From Pterois miles (lineage: Eukaryota; Chordata; Actinopteri; Perciformes; Scorpaenidae): a stretch of DNA of 64,000 nt. The stretch's first letter is position 1. Every line of letters begins with the position of its first letter. The stretch lies in the NCBI GenBank assembly GCA_947000775.1, contig CAMQGK010000565.1, positions 6,917,001 to 6,981,000 of the forward strand, written 5' to 3'. Shown piece by piece: positions 24,597-35,397 of the stretch. The translations under genes were made by a program, and so were the position numbers. The notes below the pieces were generated by a model that had not been told where the DNA came from, did not search any database, and saw nothing but the letters and a program-made list of their open reading frames with translations.

Positions 24597-24935
24597 CAGT
24601 CAGTATCAGTCCTTCCTCCTGTCCTCTGTCCTCCATCAGTCAGTATCAGTCCTTCCTCCTGTCCTCTGTCCTCCATCAGTCAGTATCAGTCCTTCCTCCT
24701 GTCCTCTGTCCTCCATCAGTCAGTATCAGTCCTTCCTCCTGTCCTCTGTCCTCCATCAGTCAGTATCAGTCCTTCCTCCTGTCCTCTGTCCTCCGTCAGT
24801 CAGTATCAGTCCTTCCTTCTGTCCTCTGTCCTCCATCAGTCAGTATCAGTCCTTCCTCCTGTCCTCTGTCCTCCATCAGTCAGTATCAGTCCTTCCTCCT
24901 GTCCTCTGTTCTCCTCCTTCAGTTAGTATCAGTCA
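24597..24935. repeat. 40-bp minisatellite, about 8 copies
   Basis: The unit starts at 24601, 24641, 24681 and so on to 24881 and contains cagtatcagtccttcctcct then gtcctctgtcctccatcagt. Copies are almost identical. Single variants are at 24795 (ccg for cca) and 24818 (ttct for tcct). The degraded end lies at 24905-24935. The plus strand is open for 120 codons only because the unit lacks stops. Confidence 0.95.
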
Positions 24936-24949
24936 ATTATTCAATGCCT

Positions 24950-25330
24950 CATGGTTATGGTTTTGAATTGAATCCTAAATTTTATCGGAAGCCAGTAAAG
25001 TGACATCAGAACTGGGATGATGTGAGAGCAGGATGAGGTCTTACTGAGTCTTACTGCAGAGTTTTGGACTAACTGTAACAGGGTTGATCACATTTTGGCT
25101 TAAGCAGGAATAAATAGTGTTACAGTAGTCTAAACGGGAGGACACAAAGGCATGAATGACCATTTCCAACTGCTGAAAAGAAAGCAGTGGGCGTATTTTT
25201 GCAATGTTCCTGAAGCCGAAGTAGCAGGAACTGAATAACTGTCTTCACATGTTTGTCAAACTTTAGCTGGTTGTCAAAAGAGATTTCTAGGTTTTTGGCA
25301 AAAGATTTTGTATTCACAGCCAATAAATTA
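24950..25330 (-). pseudogene. LINE reverse-transcriptase C-terminal fragment (L2-like)
   Basis: On the minus strand, from 25323 downward, the translation contains AKNLEISFDNQLKFDKHVK. It resembles the 'KNLGVIFD..LSF..HI' block after the RT core of L2/CR1-type LINEs. After frameshifts, further pieces resemble 'SSRLDYCNTLY', 'QNSAARLLT' and 'HHITPVLMSLHWLP', the order expected in the RT thumb and C-terminal region. The catalytic RT domain and the endonuclease are missing. The protein is broken by frameshifts and stops. It lies directly beside the 40-bp minisatellite. Confidence 0.8.
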
Positions 25331-25509
25331 AGGTTTCAGGAGATGATGGTAGAGCCCTGATCTGGGGCAACGGGGGGTTTGGGTTCCGATTACTGCATCG
25401 GTAATGTTAGGGGAGATTTTTTGCCATGGATACAGGCCTATTTTGATCCGTAACGTACCCTGGAGTCCTATGTTAAAATCTGATGTTTTTTTGACCCGAA
25501 CACCCCCCC

Positions 25510-27200
25510 AACCACCTCCTCTATAATAAAGTCACCTCACTTCCTCCTTTGTTCCCGTCATAATTACTACAGCCACAAGGGGTAGAGAGAGAGCTTTGTC
25601 ACTTAAATATAAGCATAGGTTATTTTTTTTGTCTCCATTTGTAGTCTCCAAGCCTAAAGGCCTTTTTACACTGAGGGCATGACGAAGAAACAACACTGCA
25701 AAATGCGAAATACTTGCCTGCAAATATTACGTCTATTACGGCTTTCATTGTGAAAGGTAAAAACAGGAGTGGATCTGCCTTTATCAAGGTTGAAAGGAGT
25801 AATAAAGTTTGCCGTCCTGATTTGACTGCAGTGTTTTTTTTGTTGCGTAAAATTTGCATTCTGTGTAAAAGTATTTTTAACAAAAACGCAAAAAAAAGCC
25901 CCAGTTGCTAGTGTGTAACAGCCTTAAGAGCTCCCCTCAGAGCCGATAGGTACTCCTCATGACTCTTTCTCTTATGTGTAAAATTGGTGACACAGTCCTT
26001 TATAATGCAAACATCTTCAACAACACCACAAACCTCTGTCTCAAACATAATTACAGAGCTTTCTTACACAGTCTATAAAAACTGAGCATCATAAACATTA
26101 AGTATTACTGTAGGGCTGTATATTGGATTGTTAAGTGTTCCTGTTGTTTTATCCAGCCTTTGTACATTAAGTATCAGTGAAACTGTAGTACCCTGAAGTA
26201 GAGAAAGAAACAGACGAGAGGCATCGGGAGGGTGTTGCAAGAATACTCAGTTATTGCTGTAATATTATACTGTATAAACATGCGCAAACCGTGTTTACAC
26301 TGCAGACTTTCAGCTGACAAACCCATGTACAGAAACTTGTTCAGCACTCCATGATAGTCCACAATGATTAATACTTGAGAATATACAGTATGTCTTACTG
26401 CTCTTACATTCTCTAATTTTACTGTGAAGGTGTGGAAGCAGAAATATTAGCAGCATATTCAGCAGCTCTGAGTGCAGAACAAGAACAAGACGGTTTCATG
26501 TTTGACACTGAAGCACTTTGTTCTCCGTACGGTTCCAGGTGGCAGACTTTATCTCTGGAGACGTCTAATTCTGTCGGCTGTAATGTCTGTCAGGGGCAGA
26601 GGGCTGTTTCTTTTGTATCTGGAGATCTAGTCAATTATTCAAAAGGAGGAGGATTCAGCTACTTAATGCTCTTTTGTTGTGACACCGTTGATTACCACAA
26701 AATCAAAATGGGAAGGGTTTTCCTTTAAATTCCTCACATTCCCCCACCCTCAGCGCTCTTTTGTACAGCTTTCTGACTCACTTATGGTAATATTATTGAT
26801 TTAATTGTGACAGAAATGGGAAGCGCTTGTCGCTAAGTCTCCCTGAAGGATTTAACCTGGTTAGATGTCAGACTTGTTTCTGCCGTCCGTCCCGTAGTCT
26901 TGTCTTGTAAATGGTAAACTCCTGTGGAAGATCAGTTGCTCAGTCTCTAATTTCTCAAAAGGCAAATTTATTTTTAGAACACATTTTGTACACAGACAAT
27001 TCAGTGATGTTCATACTGCAGTAAAGATGTTTAATACAAGAGACTTTTAAAACGTAAACTTAAACAGACAAAAGACTCCACAGAGAAATAAAAACATACT
27101 ACATATGCAGGCTGGTTCAAATCCTTCAGACAGTTAAAAGTAATAAAGAACATTTTTTTAATCTGTTTTTATCAGGTGATCAAGTATTTTATTCTCTAGA
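25510..27200. other. No gene recognised; 26430-26740 is unique and balanced in base composition
   Basis: No repeat family was recognised. The stretch 26430-26728 is open for 98 codons on plus and less AT-rich than its surroundings. The translation (MEAEILAAYSAALSAEQEQD...) matches nothing I recognise, and there is no splice framing. It may be a conserved non-coding stretch or chance. Confidence 0.3.
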
Positions 27201-27302
27201 TGTTCTAGATGTTTGTCCCAGCTTTGTGTTTCTGAAGTAAATGCTGCTTCATGATGTTTTGTATGATACAGCAGACTGCTGCCAGATGACCTGAGAGGCT
27301 GA

Positions 27303-27412
27303 GGTTCATACGCAGAAGACAAACAAATGATCGATTGGGTTAATGCATTAAAGAAATTACGGGCATTAAAAAGAATTTATGCGTAATTATTGCATGAACT
27401 TTGATAGCCCAA
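27303..27412 (+). mobile_element. hAT right-end fragment, copy 1
   Basis: The stretch 'taatgcattaaagaaattac ... atgaactttgatagccc' is the right end of the hAT family seen complete at 45981-46612 (taatgcgttaaagaaattcc ... aactttgacagtct). It is preceded by a 60-bp segment that recurs at 27486. Confidence 0.65.
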
Positions 27413-27485
27413 CTTATTATATTTAAATTTATGCCAATAGAGCCCCCTAAGTGATAGACACTGTTTCTTTAAAATCTCTGCTCTA

Positions 27486-27582
27486 TGACCTGAGAGGCTG
27501 AGAAGGTTCATACGCAGAAGACAAAGAAATGATTGATTGGATTATTGCATTAAAGAAATTACGAGCATTAAAATGAATTTAA
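27486..27582 (+). repeat. Direct duplicate of 27292-27395
   Basis: Both stretches contain cctgagaggctgag, ggttcatacgcagaagacaa, gattgggttaatgcattaaa-like and aaagaaattacg, about 90% alike by eye. The copy breaks off at 27582 exactly where the minus-strand SINE begins. Confidence 0.75.
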
Positions 27583-27741
27583 TGGGGGCGGAGCAATCGC
27601 AGGGCTAACACAACACTTAGACAGACAACCATTTACACTCACACGGGGAACATGCAAACTCCACACAGAAGAGAACCAAGCTGGATTCGAACCTGCGATC
27701 CTTTCGCTGTGAGGTGATGGTGCTAACCACTGCACTAGCTG
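27583..27741 (-). mobile_element. tRNA-headed SINE, internally deleted
   Basis: On the minus strand the head carries an A-box-like tggttagcacc (27729-27719) and a B box ggttcgaatcc (27693-27683). A body follows with tctgtgtggagtttgcatgt and gtgtgagtgtaaatggttgt. This is the common fish repeat with 'gcagtggttagca ... ggttcgaatccc', lacking the usual 'ccggtttcccccacagtcca' segment. Confidence 0.75.
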
Positions 27742-28325
27742 TCAATTGGTTAAAATGTTAAACTGCGATTAATCAAAAATTATGTACTTTAAAGGGAGAT
27801 TTGTCAAGTGTTTAATATTCTTACCAACATAGGAGTGGGAAAATATTCCTCTTTCTGCAAATGCATGTATATATTTATTAGTGGAAATCAATTAACAGCA
27901 CAAAACAATGACACATAAATGCTCACAGGTGCTGCATCTTGCATTAAAATATGCTCAACTCATAACAAGGCAAACTGCAGCCCAACAATCAACAACAGCT
28001 GTCAGTGTGTCAGTGTGCTGACTTGACTATGACTTGCCCCAAACTACATGTGATTATCATAAAGTGGGACCCATTTTCATTCACACATCTGGAGGTCAGA
28101 GGTCAAGGGACCCCTTTGAAAATGGCCATGACAGTTTTTCCTCTGCAAAATTTAGTTTTTGGAGCATTAATTCACCTCCTTCGCAAGCTGGTATGACGTG
28201 GTTGGTACCAATGGATTCTTTCGGTTTTCTTGTTTCATTTGATGCCATTATTCTCACTATCTTTAAAACTAAGCCTAAGCACTTTTCAAAGCAAAGTTTG
28301 ACATGGTTGAACCAGGATTAAAAAA
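27738..28325 (+). mobile_element. hAT element, 'ctgtcaatcgattaaaa' family, copy 1
   Basis: Begins agctgtcaattggttaaaat and follows the copy at 45981-46612 through several blocks: accaacataggagtggg, gtggaaatcaattaacagca, tgctgacttgactatgactt, atgtgattatcataaagtgg and aggtcagaggtcaaggga. The right end is lost or moved (compare 27303-27412). It is non-coding. Confidence 0.75.
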
Positions 28326-29593
28326 ACAGGATTAAAACATTCCTGGATGGCCAGTGAGGCAAATACAAACAAAAGACATTATTTTATATGGATTTGTTAT
28401 GTCATAGCCGATACCTGATCCACATAATGAGGTCAGTATCTGTGCCAATACCAGTCTGGTGTATCACACATTCACTGCTATCTCAGTTAATAAGTTAGTC
28501 ACTTTTGCAGAGCGCCCTGTTCAATGAGAGGAAGCACACCTGTCTTTTAATCGCTCATAGTCAGGCAGGCTATTAGATCTTAGATCTGATTCTTTTATTA
28601 CACCAAGATGTCTTGCAGTGTTGTGAGATACTAAGATTTGCAAGTTATTACCACAGCGGATATTAATAAGATGCAAATGTAGTTAAAGTCAGTGTCCCTT
28701 ATCAGCTTTCTAAGAATATACTGGAAGGTTGACAAGTGTTTTATATTCATCACAGTAATCTGCAGAGGAGGTTTCAATGTTGCTGCAGCCTTAACAAAGA
28801 ATGGTGGAATATTTTTGGTGTTGTGTGCAGCACCCAGTGCCTTCAGTCCATGTATGCAGTTCAAAATAGTCTGCCAAGCCACTGGGACACGTTCAGTCAC
28901 ACGCTTCTGTCAGTGTTTTTGCCTGACAGGCTGTCTACTCATTGGCCAGCCTGTTTGGTATTCAGGTAGTGAATTGGCTGTTTGGTTGCCACCGAGCACT
29001 GTGTGTTTGACTGAATCAGGTTAGCAGTAGAGAGCCGTCCATTAGTAAAAGGACTGCTTTTGTCCAGCCTCCTGGGGTATTGTAATGATAAACCCTGCAC
29101 TGTGGCAGGAGCCAGTTAGAAAGAAAATGCTCCTGTATCATGGATAGTTTTTACACCTAAGAAATCATAAGAGCAATAAAAGGATGTTTTAAAGATGAGT
29201 TTTCATCATGTTGATTGTACATGCTGAATCCTGAACATATAAATATATATTTTTCAAATGGATTTTGGATTATTGCAGAAAATTAGCTCTGTGGCAAACA
29301 CATTTATGATACTTAGGTTTTGTTCAGCAAGATAATTTTCACAAATGAACTCCACTTTTATGGTTTTTGAAGAGTAAATTCAGTCGCTAGCAATGAAAAG
29401 CTACCGTTAGCTATAAGCAAACTACACCACGGTCACATAAACTTCTTGTCGCCACCACTAAGTTAAAGGCGGACGAGTATAGTAGTCATTTAGTCGCTTG
29501 TTAGCAGCTACCTTTTTTAAATTAAGGAGTGGGATATTTGCTGACGTAGTTTATGTTGTAGAACAAAACGTTCTCTCTCTTGCTCTCTCATCG

Positions 29594-29823
29594 TTAACCT
29601 CTTATCTGGGGTCGGGTCGCGGGGGCAACAGCTCCAGCAGGGGACCCCAAACTTCCCTTTCCCGGGCCACATTAACCAGCTGTGACTGGGGGATCCCGAG
29701 GCGCTCCCAGGCCAGTGTAGTGATATAACCTCTCCACCTCCACACCAGCCACCTCCTGAGAAAACCCATTGAGAGCTGGAACGAAGATTGACCGGTAGAT
29801 CGAGAGCTTTCTCAGCTCTCTTT
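29594..29823 (-). pseudogene. LINE 3' end fragment, internally deleted
   Basis: The minus strand contains gtggagaggttatatcacta then actggcctgggagcgcctcg and ggtcccctgctggagctgtt, then 'gcgacccgaccccagataag'. This matches 11430-11540 and encodes the same RDYIT.LAWERLGIP..LLELLP tail. The part near 29780-29823 (agattgaccggtagatcgag) comes from an earlier region of the same kind of LINE, so the piece between is deleted. No functional domain remains. Confidence 0.75.
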
Positions 29824-30280
29824 GATGATCTATCAGCAGAAATGGAATATAATATAACTATGTTTTCATTAGTGTGTAATCCCCTGAATCGTTTTCAAAT
29901 CAGCCCTTCATATCTACTTAAGAGTGGGTCTTCTTCACAGAGTCCATGATTTTGTACCGCCATGTTTCTACAGTAGCCCAGAATGGACAAATAAAACACT
30001 GGCTCTGGGTAGAACATTTTGCATTTTTACTTTACTTGCAGGCCACCATAGTTCTCTGACATGCTTGTGAAACTGTGGGAACGTGAGCCGCGGTGCCCAA
30101 AGTACCGCCAGACGCTGTCTGACTTCTGTTGTTTATGGTGGTGAACGGCGTTACCACGGTTTTGTCACTTAACAGCTCACATCTCGGAAAGGGAGGAGTG
30201 AGTGGAGCGTTACCCATTTGGTTAAATCTGCAAACGCACCACTAAATGCTGGCAAATCCTACACAATGTACACTTTAAGC
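29824..30280 (+). mobile_element. Element A, copy 1 (5' truncated)
   Basis: Runs from gatctatcagcagaaatgga through tgtctgacttctgttg and ggaaagggaggagtga to acaatgtacacttta. It is collinear with 32813-33110 joined to 34141-34347. The extreme left end (aaaggaccagtgtgtaac) is missing here, replaced by the LINE fragment. Confidence 0.75.
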
Positions 30281-30403
30281 TTGTGCTAACCACAGACTTT
30301 ATTTCACGCATCAAACTAAAAACCCACTCAAAACTTCCAGTGGAGGGAACTGGATGTGCAAAAGACTCTTTATTTCAGGATTCATTCCTGCTGTACTCTA
30401 TTT

Positions 30404-30690
30404 AGGGCTGCAACTAATGACCATTTTGTCATTGTTTAAACTACAGATTAACTGATCAATTGTTCTATCTATAAAATGTCAAAAAATTGTAAGCATTCAA
30501 CATGACATTGATTTATCTGACAAACTATTCAAACCCTAAAGCTCAGTTTACAGTGATAGAAAACAGAGAAAAGCAGCAAATCTTCACATACTAGCGGATG
30601 GTTTCAGCTGTAGAGCAATGTTCCTGCTTCTCGATTCATCTGACACAGTGATACCAAATCCAGTTTACCCTGTTAATGATTTAACATTCG
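30404..30690 (+). mobile_element. agggctgcaacta hAT-type MITE
   Basis: Left end 'agggctgcaactaatgacca', then 'tctataaaatgtcaaaaaat' and 'cttcacatactagc', the order seen in this abundant fish family. The right end is not recognised, so the copy is truncated or eroded. Confidence 0.65.
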
Positions 30691-30699
30691 TTATGAGAC

Positions 30700-32780
30700 A
30701 TGCACCCACCTGGAGATTCTGGACAGCAGGACACTACAGGCCCAATGAACCACTGGTTGATTGCACATGACTGAAACAGAGTCATCTCTAACGTAGATTG
30801 TTGTTTAACTCCACATATCCTCAGTAAGAAAACGGATGACTCAGATGTGGAGTGTCTTTTCTCTTTACTTTGAAAGGCTGCAGTGCAGATTTCACACAGC
30901 TATTCTGCTATATGGAGAGACATAATGTGTCTGCGTAACTGGTTACATATGCAAATCATGATTAGAGATGCAGATTGTGTATGCAGCTGTTGTTTATCAG
31001 CATTTCAATGCACACAATCGAACTCGCATTCACATGTTAATTTAAATTAAGTAAGAAGAAAGTTGATTTTCAGATGAACAGAGAAAGCCTTGGTTTTAAA
31101 AAATTAGGTTGTAGATGGATTTGCTGGTTCGCCGTGTGTTAATTTGTTGATGGACTGGAGGTTCTGGAGATTGACTCTATTCATCTTAATTAAACTATCT
31201 AGTATGTTATGGCCACTTCTTCACCCCACAGGTGGTGGCAACCTGGAAACATAATAAAAACATTTCAACAGCAGTGAGCAAGTAATATATGCAAAGACAC
31301 CTGGACTCAGCATTTGTGGCTTTGGTATCTTTTGGTTTAAATCATCATGGACTCACACTGTCTCTCTCAGTATTTTCACAGTATTTGTTTGGCCCCCAGC
31401 AACAATCTGGGGCCCTGTGTGTGGCCCCCCAGGAAAAATAATTGCCCACGTCTGTGCCACATTCAGCCCTGGCTATCTGTGTAATGTACGCTATGTGAGG
31501 GGTTTGATTAGCTTTGAATACAACAAGAAGCAGAACACATTTTCATGATGTATTGCATGCTACAGATATGCGTTTGGACAGTCCTTGGCATTTTCATAGA
31601 AAGCACAGATGTCTTTTTGTCTCTTGGTCTTCTGGCGACTGTTGGAGACATTTACAGTAATGAACCAAGACTTCTCCACTCAGCACTTGTGCTCTTTCAA
31701 TTTACCTGTGATTAAAAGTCAACTACTGACCTTCAGTGTATGACTGTGTGACATTTCCAAACAACATGAAGGCGATGACAGAAAGACGAGCATGTAGAGA
31801 ATTTCCCTTCTTTCTCCTCAAAGTGAAAGGCTTTGCTAAGCCCGAATGCCCTCAAAAACACTCCCAGCCTTTGTTCAGGCGTAACGCTCCCTGCCTCCTC
31901 TTACAGTAGTGCAATTTTGAATGCCTCATTACAACAGCAACCACCCAAAAAGAAGCTCATTATAGCACGCACTCAATGATCGTAACAAAATGAGACCTCT
32001 TACCAGAAACTAAAGGCCAAGACACATGCAAATATTTGAGACCTCTTAGTTGTCAGTACAAGTGCACATGTTTGCACTTTTAGAGTTATTTTGTAAAACA
32101 TCTGTTTTGTTAATTTAATGCATTTGTGTCTCTGCATGCTTTGTGTTTTAACCCCAATCGTCCTGTTTTATTATTCAGCTGATATGTCTACGTATATATG
32201 TCTGTCCGCCTCTGACATTTCTGTGACACGTTTTGGCACTTAAGCAAAAACAGTAAAGCGTAACCTTGAGTTTGCCTTCGTGTCACCATCGCCGGTGATG
32301 GAGCGACAGTGAGCTCTTCTTCTGTTTCTGGCGGTAACTGTTGGCCCATTCACTGTCACTGCCCTTTGAAGGCTGAACTGAAAGGGGTCACTTTTGGGTG
32401 GGGAGGTTGAGCGGCCTCATTCCTCAGTCACAGAGAAGCAGCGAGGGACTGATCATTACCATTTCAATCAGAATCCAAGCGAATCCAGTTCAGGAACCAG
32501 AATAGACGAGATAAATATATACGATGATATACCTCTTGGTATTAGTTCTGAGGCAAAGCTAATGGATTGCAGTTTATATCAATTTAGATCAAATACACTG
32601 CAGGGCATAGTCAGGGCAGAGTCAACAAGCATTACGAGAGATTTGTATCTTCATTTTTCTGTAAACTTCTCTCTATGGGCCTGCAGAGAGAATATTCAGT
32701 GTGCAATCACTGGTATTACTGGGAGAAGCAGCAGTAGTGTTAATAATTTGGGAAGCCTGATTTGAATGCCTGCTTCCTAT
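30700..32780. other. No gene recognised
   Basis: AT-rich unique-looking DNA. A 123-codon plus frame at 32394-32765 has no recognisable motif, and codon use does not stand out. It is not called as a gene. Confidence 0.4.
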
Positions 32781-33110
32781 CAAAGGACCAGTGTGTAACA
32801 TTTCAGGGGATCTATTAGCAGAAATGGAATAAATCTGTTTTAATTAGTGTATAATCACCTGATGATAAGAATCAGTGTGTTTTCTTTAGTTTAGGATGAG
32901 CCCTTCATAGGGAGCAGGTCCTCTTCACATAGTTCACCGTGTTGCGCAGCCATTTTTCTGCAGTAGCTCAGAATGGACAGAATGAACAAAACACCAGCTC
33001 TAGAGAGAGACTTTCGCATTATAATGATACCTGAAGGCCACCGTCGTTCAGCAACACGTTTGTCAAACTGCGGTAAAGTGAACCACAGAGTGTAACACTG
33101 TGATACCGCC

Positions 33111-34140
33111 CATAGATGTATCTATACGTAGATGAGTAGATGCGTAGTTGGCTGTACGATCCGTACATCAGCATCACCGCCATAAAGGGGAGGTCACGGG
33201 AGCTGCCGTATTTCTGGATAAAAAGCACTACAGTGTTTGCATTTCTCAACCGATTTCAGTGTACCATTTTTATATTCAAGCATTTATAATCTCCGTGGAC
33301 TACTGTAGGTTAGATTCTCCCCATGAAAAAAAAAACTTTTGGTGAAAAATAGTTGAGTAACTTGACATCATTACAGTTTAAGTTACATTTTGGGGTGCTC
33401 TTTGAAAAAATGTAACCAATAACGACCCTCTTTAACCGATTATTAATTAATTATTATGAACCGCTAACCCATAACCCAGACCATCTGCGGTTGGTGGTGG
33501 TGAGTGTTGGTGGGGTTATAGCTGTGAATGTAGCTGTAGCAGACAGTGTGTACTGTTTATATGTCGGTGAATAAATGCTACGAGGTGGACCAGCTTTTCT
33601 CCGTTCTCAACTTTTTAATTAATTATTAATATTTCTTTTCACCATTTCAGTGTTAATTGGTTAAAATACTTAATGTCAATCATCAGTTGGGTGGTTGATT
33701 ATTAACATCCTTAGTTACATCTTTACACAACATTTCCGTAGATCATCAGATCAGCGCTAGCTAGCATTTTGTATTGTTAGCTAATCATCAGCCAAGTTAA
33801 TGTTAGTTGATTGATCTTCACGTCTAACATAATATTGTGCTCAAAACTTTAAATTTGTGATATGCGTCTAGTATTGCAAACAATAAAGCTGATGTCATGT
33901 CTTGGGTTTTGGAGTTGTAACTCAACATTAACTATCAGCAAGATGAATTATTTTCCACCACGTTAGTAAATCAGTCCATGTAATGTTAAGTTTAGACATT
34001 ATAGTGCTTTTTATGCAGGAAAGCAGCAGCTCCCCCGTTCACTCGTATATGTTTACGGGTCAGTCATGACCTCACGGTGGCGACGCTGACAACAGCCTTA
34101 AGTGTCCAATGCCATATCTACGTATATATATATATCTATG
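33111..34140. mobile_element. Element B, long-TIR DNA transposon
   Basis: The outermost left sequence catagatgtatctatacgta is inverted at the right end (tacgtatatatatatctatg). The similarity continues inward: left gggagctgccg and aaaaagcactacagtg, right (reverse complement) gggagctgctg and aaaaagcactataatg. Each TIR is thus imperfect but about 130 bp long. The flanks ataccgcc and gtatcacc agree at 5 of 8 positions, a weak target duplication. There is no transposase, and element C lies inside. Confidence 0.7.
33392..33716 (+). mobile_element. Element C copy inside element B
   Basis: Left part 'ggggtgct...aacgaccctctttaaccg' and right end 'gattattaacatccttag', with a core gctgtgaatgtagctgtagc and gtgaataaatgctacgaggt. 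It matches the C copies at 42232, 50285 and 62720. It sits within B, which sits within A. Confidence 0.7.
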
Positions 34141-34349
34141 GTATCACCAGCCCCTGTCTGACTTCTGTTTCTCCTAAAGTAGTGTTATTATGGTAAGGAT
34201 GGCCTCTGAGTGAGGTGAACAGTGTTACTGTGGTTTTGCACTCAGTGGCTCACGTTACTGCAGTCCTGGAAAGGGAGGAGTGAGGAGTTGCAACCTGCAA
34301 CCACACCACTAGATGCCACCAAATCAAACACACTGTAACTTTAAGGAAA

Positions 34350-35155
34350 GATTTTTCATATTCCAGTTATTAGCTGACCCTCATAGGCATTAGGCAGTGC
34401 ATCAAAGCATAAGATTAGCTTCAGTTTAATTTAAGTAATATCACTAAATTGGCAGGACAGTAAGGCAAGTAGAGCAGATTTGCCCTGGCAGTATGACTAG
34501 AATTATTATACAAGCCAAGTGTTGGTGGAAATATCTTTTCGAAATAGGGGCTATGATACAGTAAGTTGTCGAAGGTTTTTTTTTCTTCAGGATAAGATCA
34601 AATTCGAAGTAGCAGAGCAGTGAAATAAGGATGAACATGATATAGGGTGATGTGAGGTGCTTAAAGAGATTTCAGCCAGTGTTGGAAGATAGAAAGTGAC
34701 TCTGCTGCTCCGTCTTCAGCAGAACTACAGGGTTACAGATAGTCCAGACCAGCAAAATACTGTCTGGTAGGAATGTATGACCCTGGTAGTAGATATCTAC
34801 GATGTGCAGGCTTGCACTAATGATCATCCACCGTTTGTTACCTGAGGCAAATAAACTCTGCAAATCTCTACTTTCATCAGCTTCACTGTCACGCTGCAAG
34901 GAGCAAGGCCTCAAATAGGACTGCTGGTTGCAATTTTTACCAAATAAGAACTGGTCTGATCAAGGGATGCATGTTTTAAGCAATTTCCATGTTGATCAAT
35001 AATTGATTATTCATTAAAGTCGTATAAAATGCAGGTTTTTTTCCCCCCTGAAAGCTCTCTTTTACAAAACAACCCAAGTAAATTGTTTATTTATAACCAC
35101 TGTGTGTAGGACTGGACGATATGTGACTTTAGCACCCCCCAGTGGTAGGACTAAC
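34350..35155. other. No gene or bounded repeat recognised
   Basis: AT-rich sequence. An imperfect hairpin at 34728-34785 includes aatactgtctggta but does not fold like a microRNA precursor; it is listed among the rejected observations. Confidence 0.4.
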
Positions 35156-35159
35156 GGCA

Positions 35160-35397
35160 GCACTCGCCACTAGCATCTAAAACTCAGAGAGGCTCGTCAC
35201 TTTAAGGAGAAAAGCTGGTCCACCTTAAGAGAGAGCTGGTGCAGATACAGGAAGTTGGCTCTGGACTTCCAGCTGAGGAGTTGTAGCTTGTAGCCTCGTA
35301 GCATTTATTCACAGACAAATAAACTACACACACTGTCTGCTACAGCTACGTTCACAGCTATAACGCCACCAACAAACCCACACTCACCGCCGCCTGT
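35160..35397 (-). mobile_element. Element C fragment
   Basis: The minus strand reads gcggtgagtgtgggtttgtt, ggcgttatagctgtgaacgt, agctgtagcagacagtgtgt and aaggtggaccagcttttctc. These are the same blocks in the same order as 50510-50890 and 62815-62990. Terminal sequences are absent. Confidence 0.75.

Larger units (their letters stand above)
29258..30412 (+). mobile_element. Element H copy split by a large insertion
   Basis: The left arm 29258-29447 (ggattttggattattgcaga ... aaacttctt) and right arm 30281-30412 (agcttgtgctaaccacagac ... cattcctgctgtactctatt) match the uninterrupted copy at 61078-61405. There the two arms are joined as 'aaatttcttcagcttgtgtt'. The intervening 29448-30280 is therefore inserted DNA. 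Confidence 0.75.
32783..34347 (+). mobile_element. Element A, copy 2, split by element B
   Basis: The left arm 32783-33110 (aaaggaccagtgtgtaacat ... gtgataccgcc) and right arm 34141-34347 (gtatcaccagcccctgtctg ... cacactgtaacttta) are collinear with 29824-30280. The ends aaaggaccagtgtgtaa / cacactgtaacttta behave like short inverted termini. Element B lies at the junction. Confidence 0.8.

Noticed and set aside
24564..24926. 120-codon plus-strand open frame with SVSVLPPVLCPPS-type repeats
   Set aside because: Product of the stop-free 40-bp minisatellite.
34728..34785. Hairpin containing aatactgtctggta, a 14-base match to miR-429
   Set aside because: The opposite arm does not pair with the miRNA region (loop begins inside it), and the rest of the mature sequence and the clustered miR-200 partners are absent. 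Probably coincidence.
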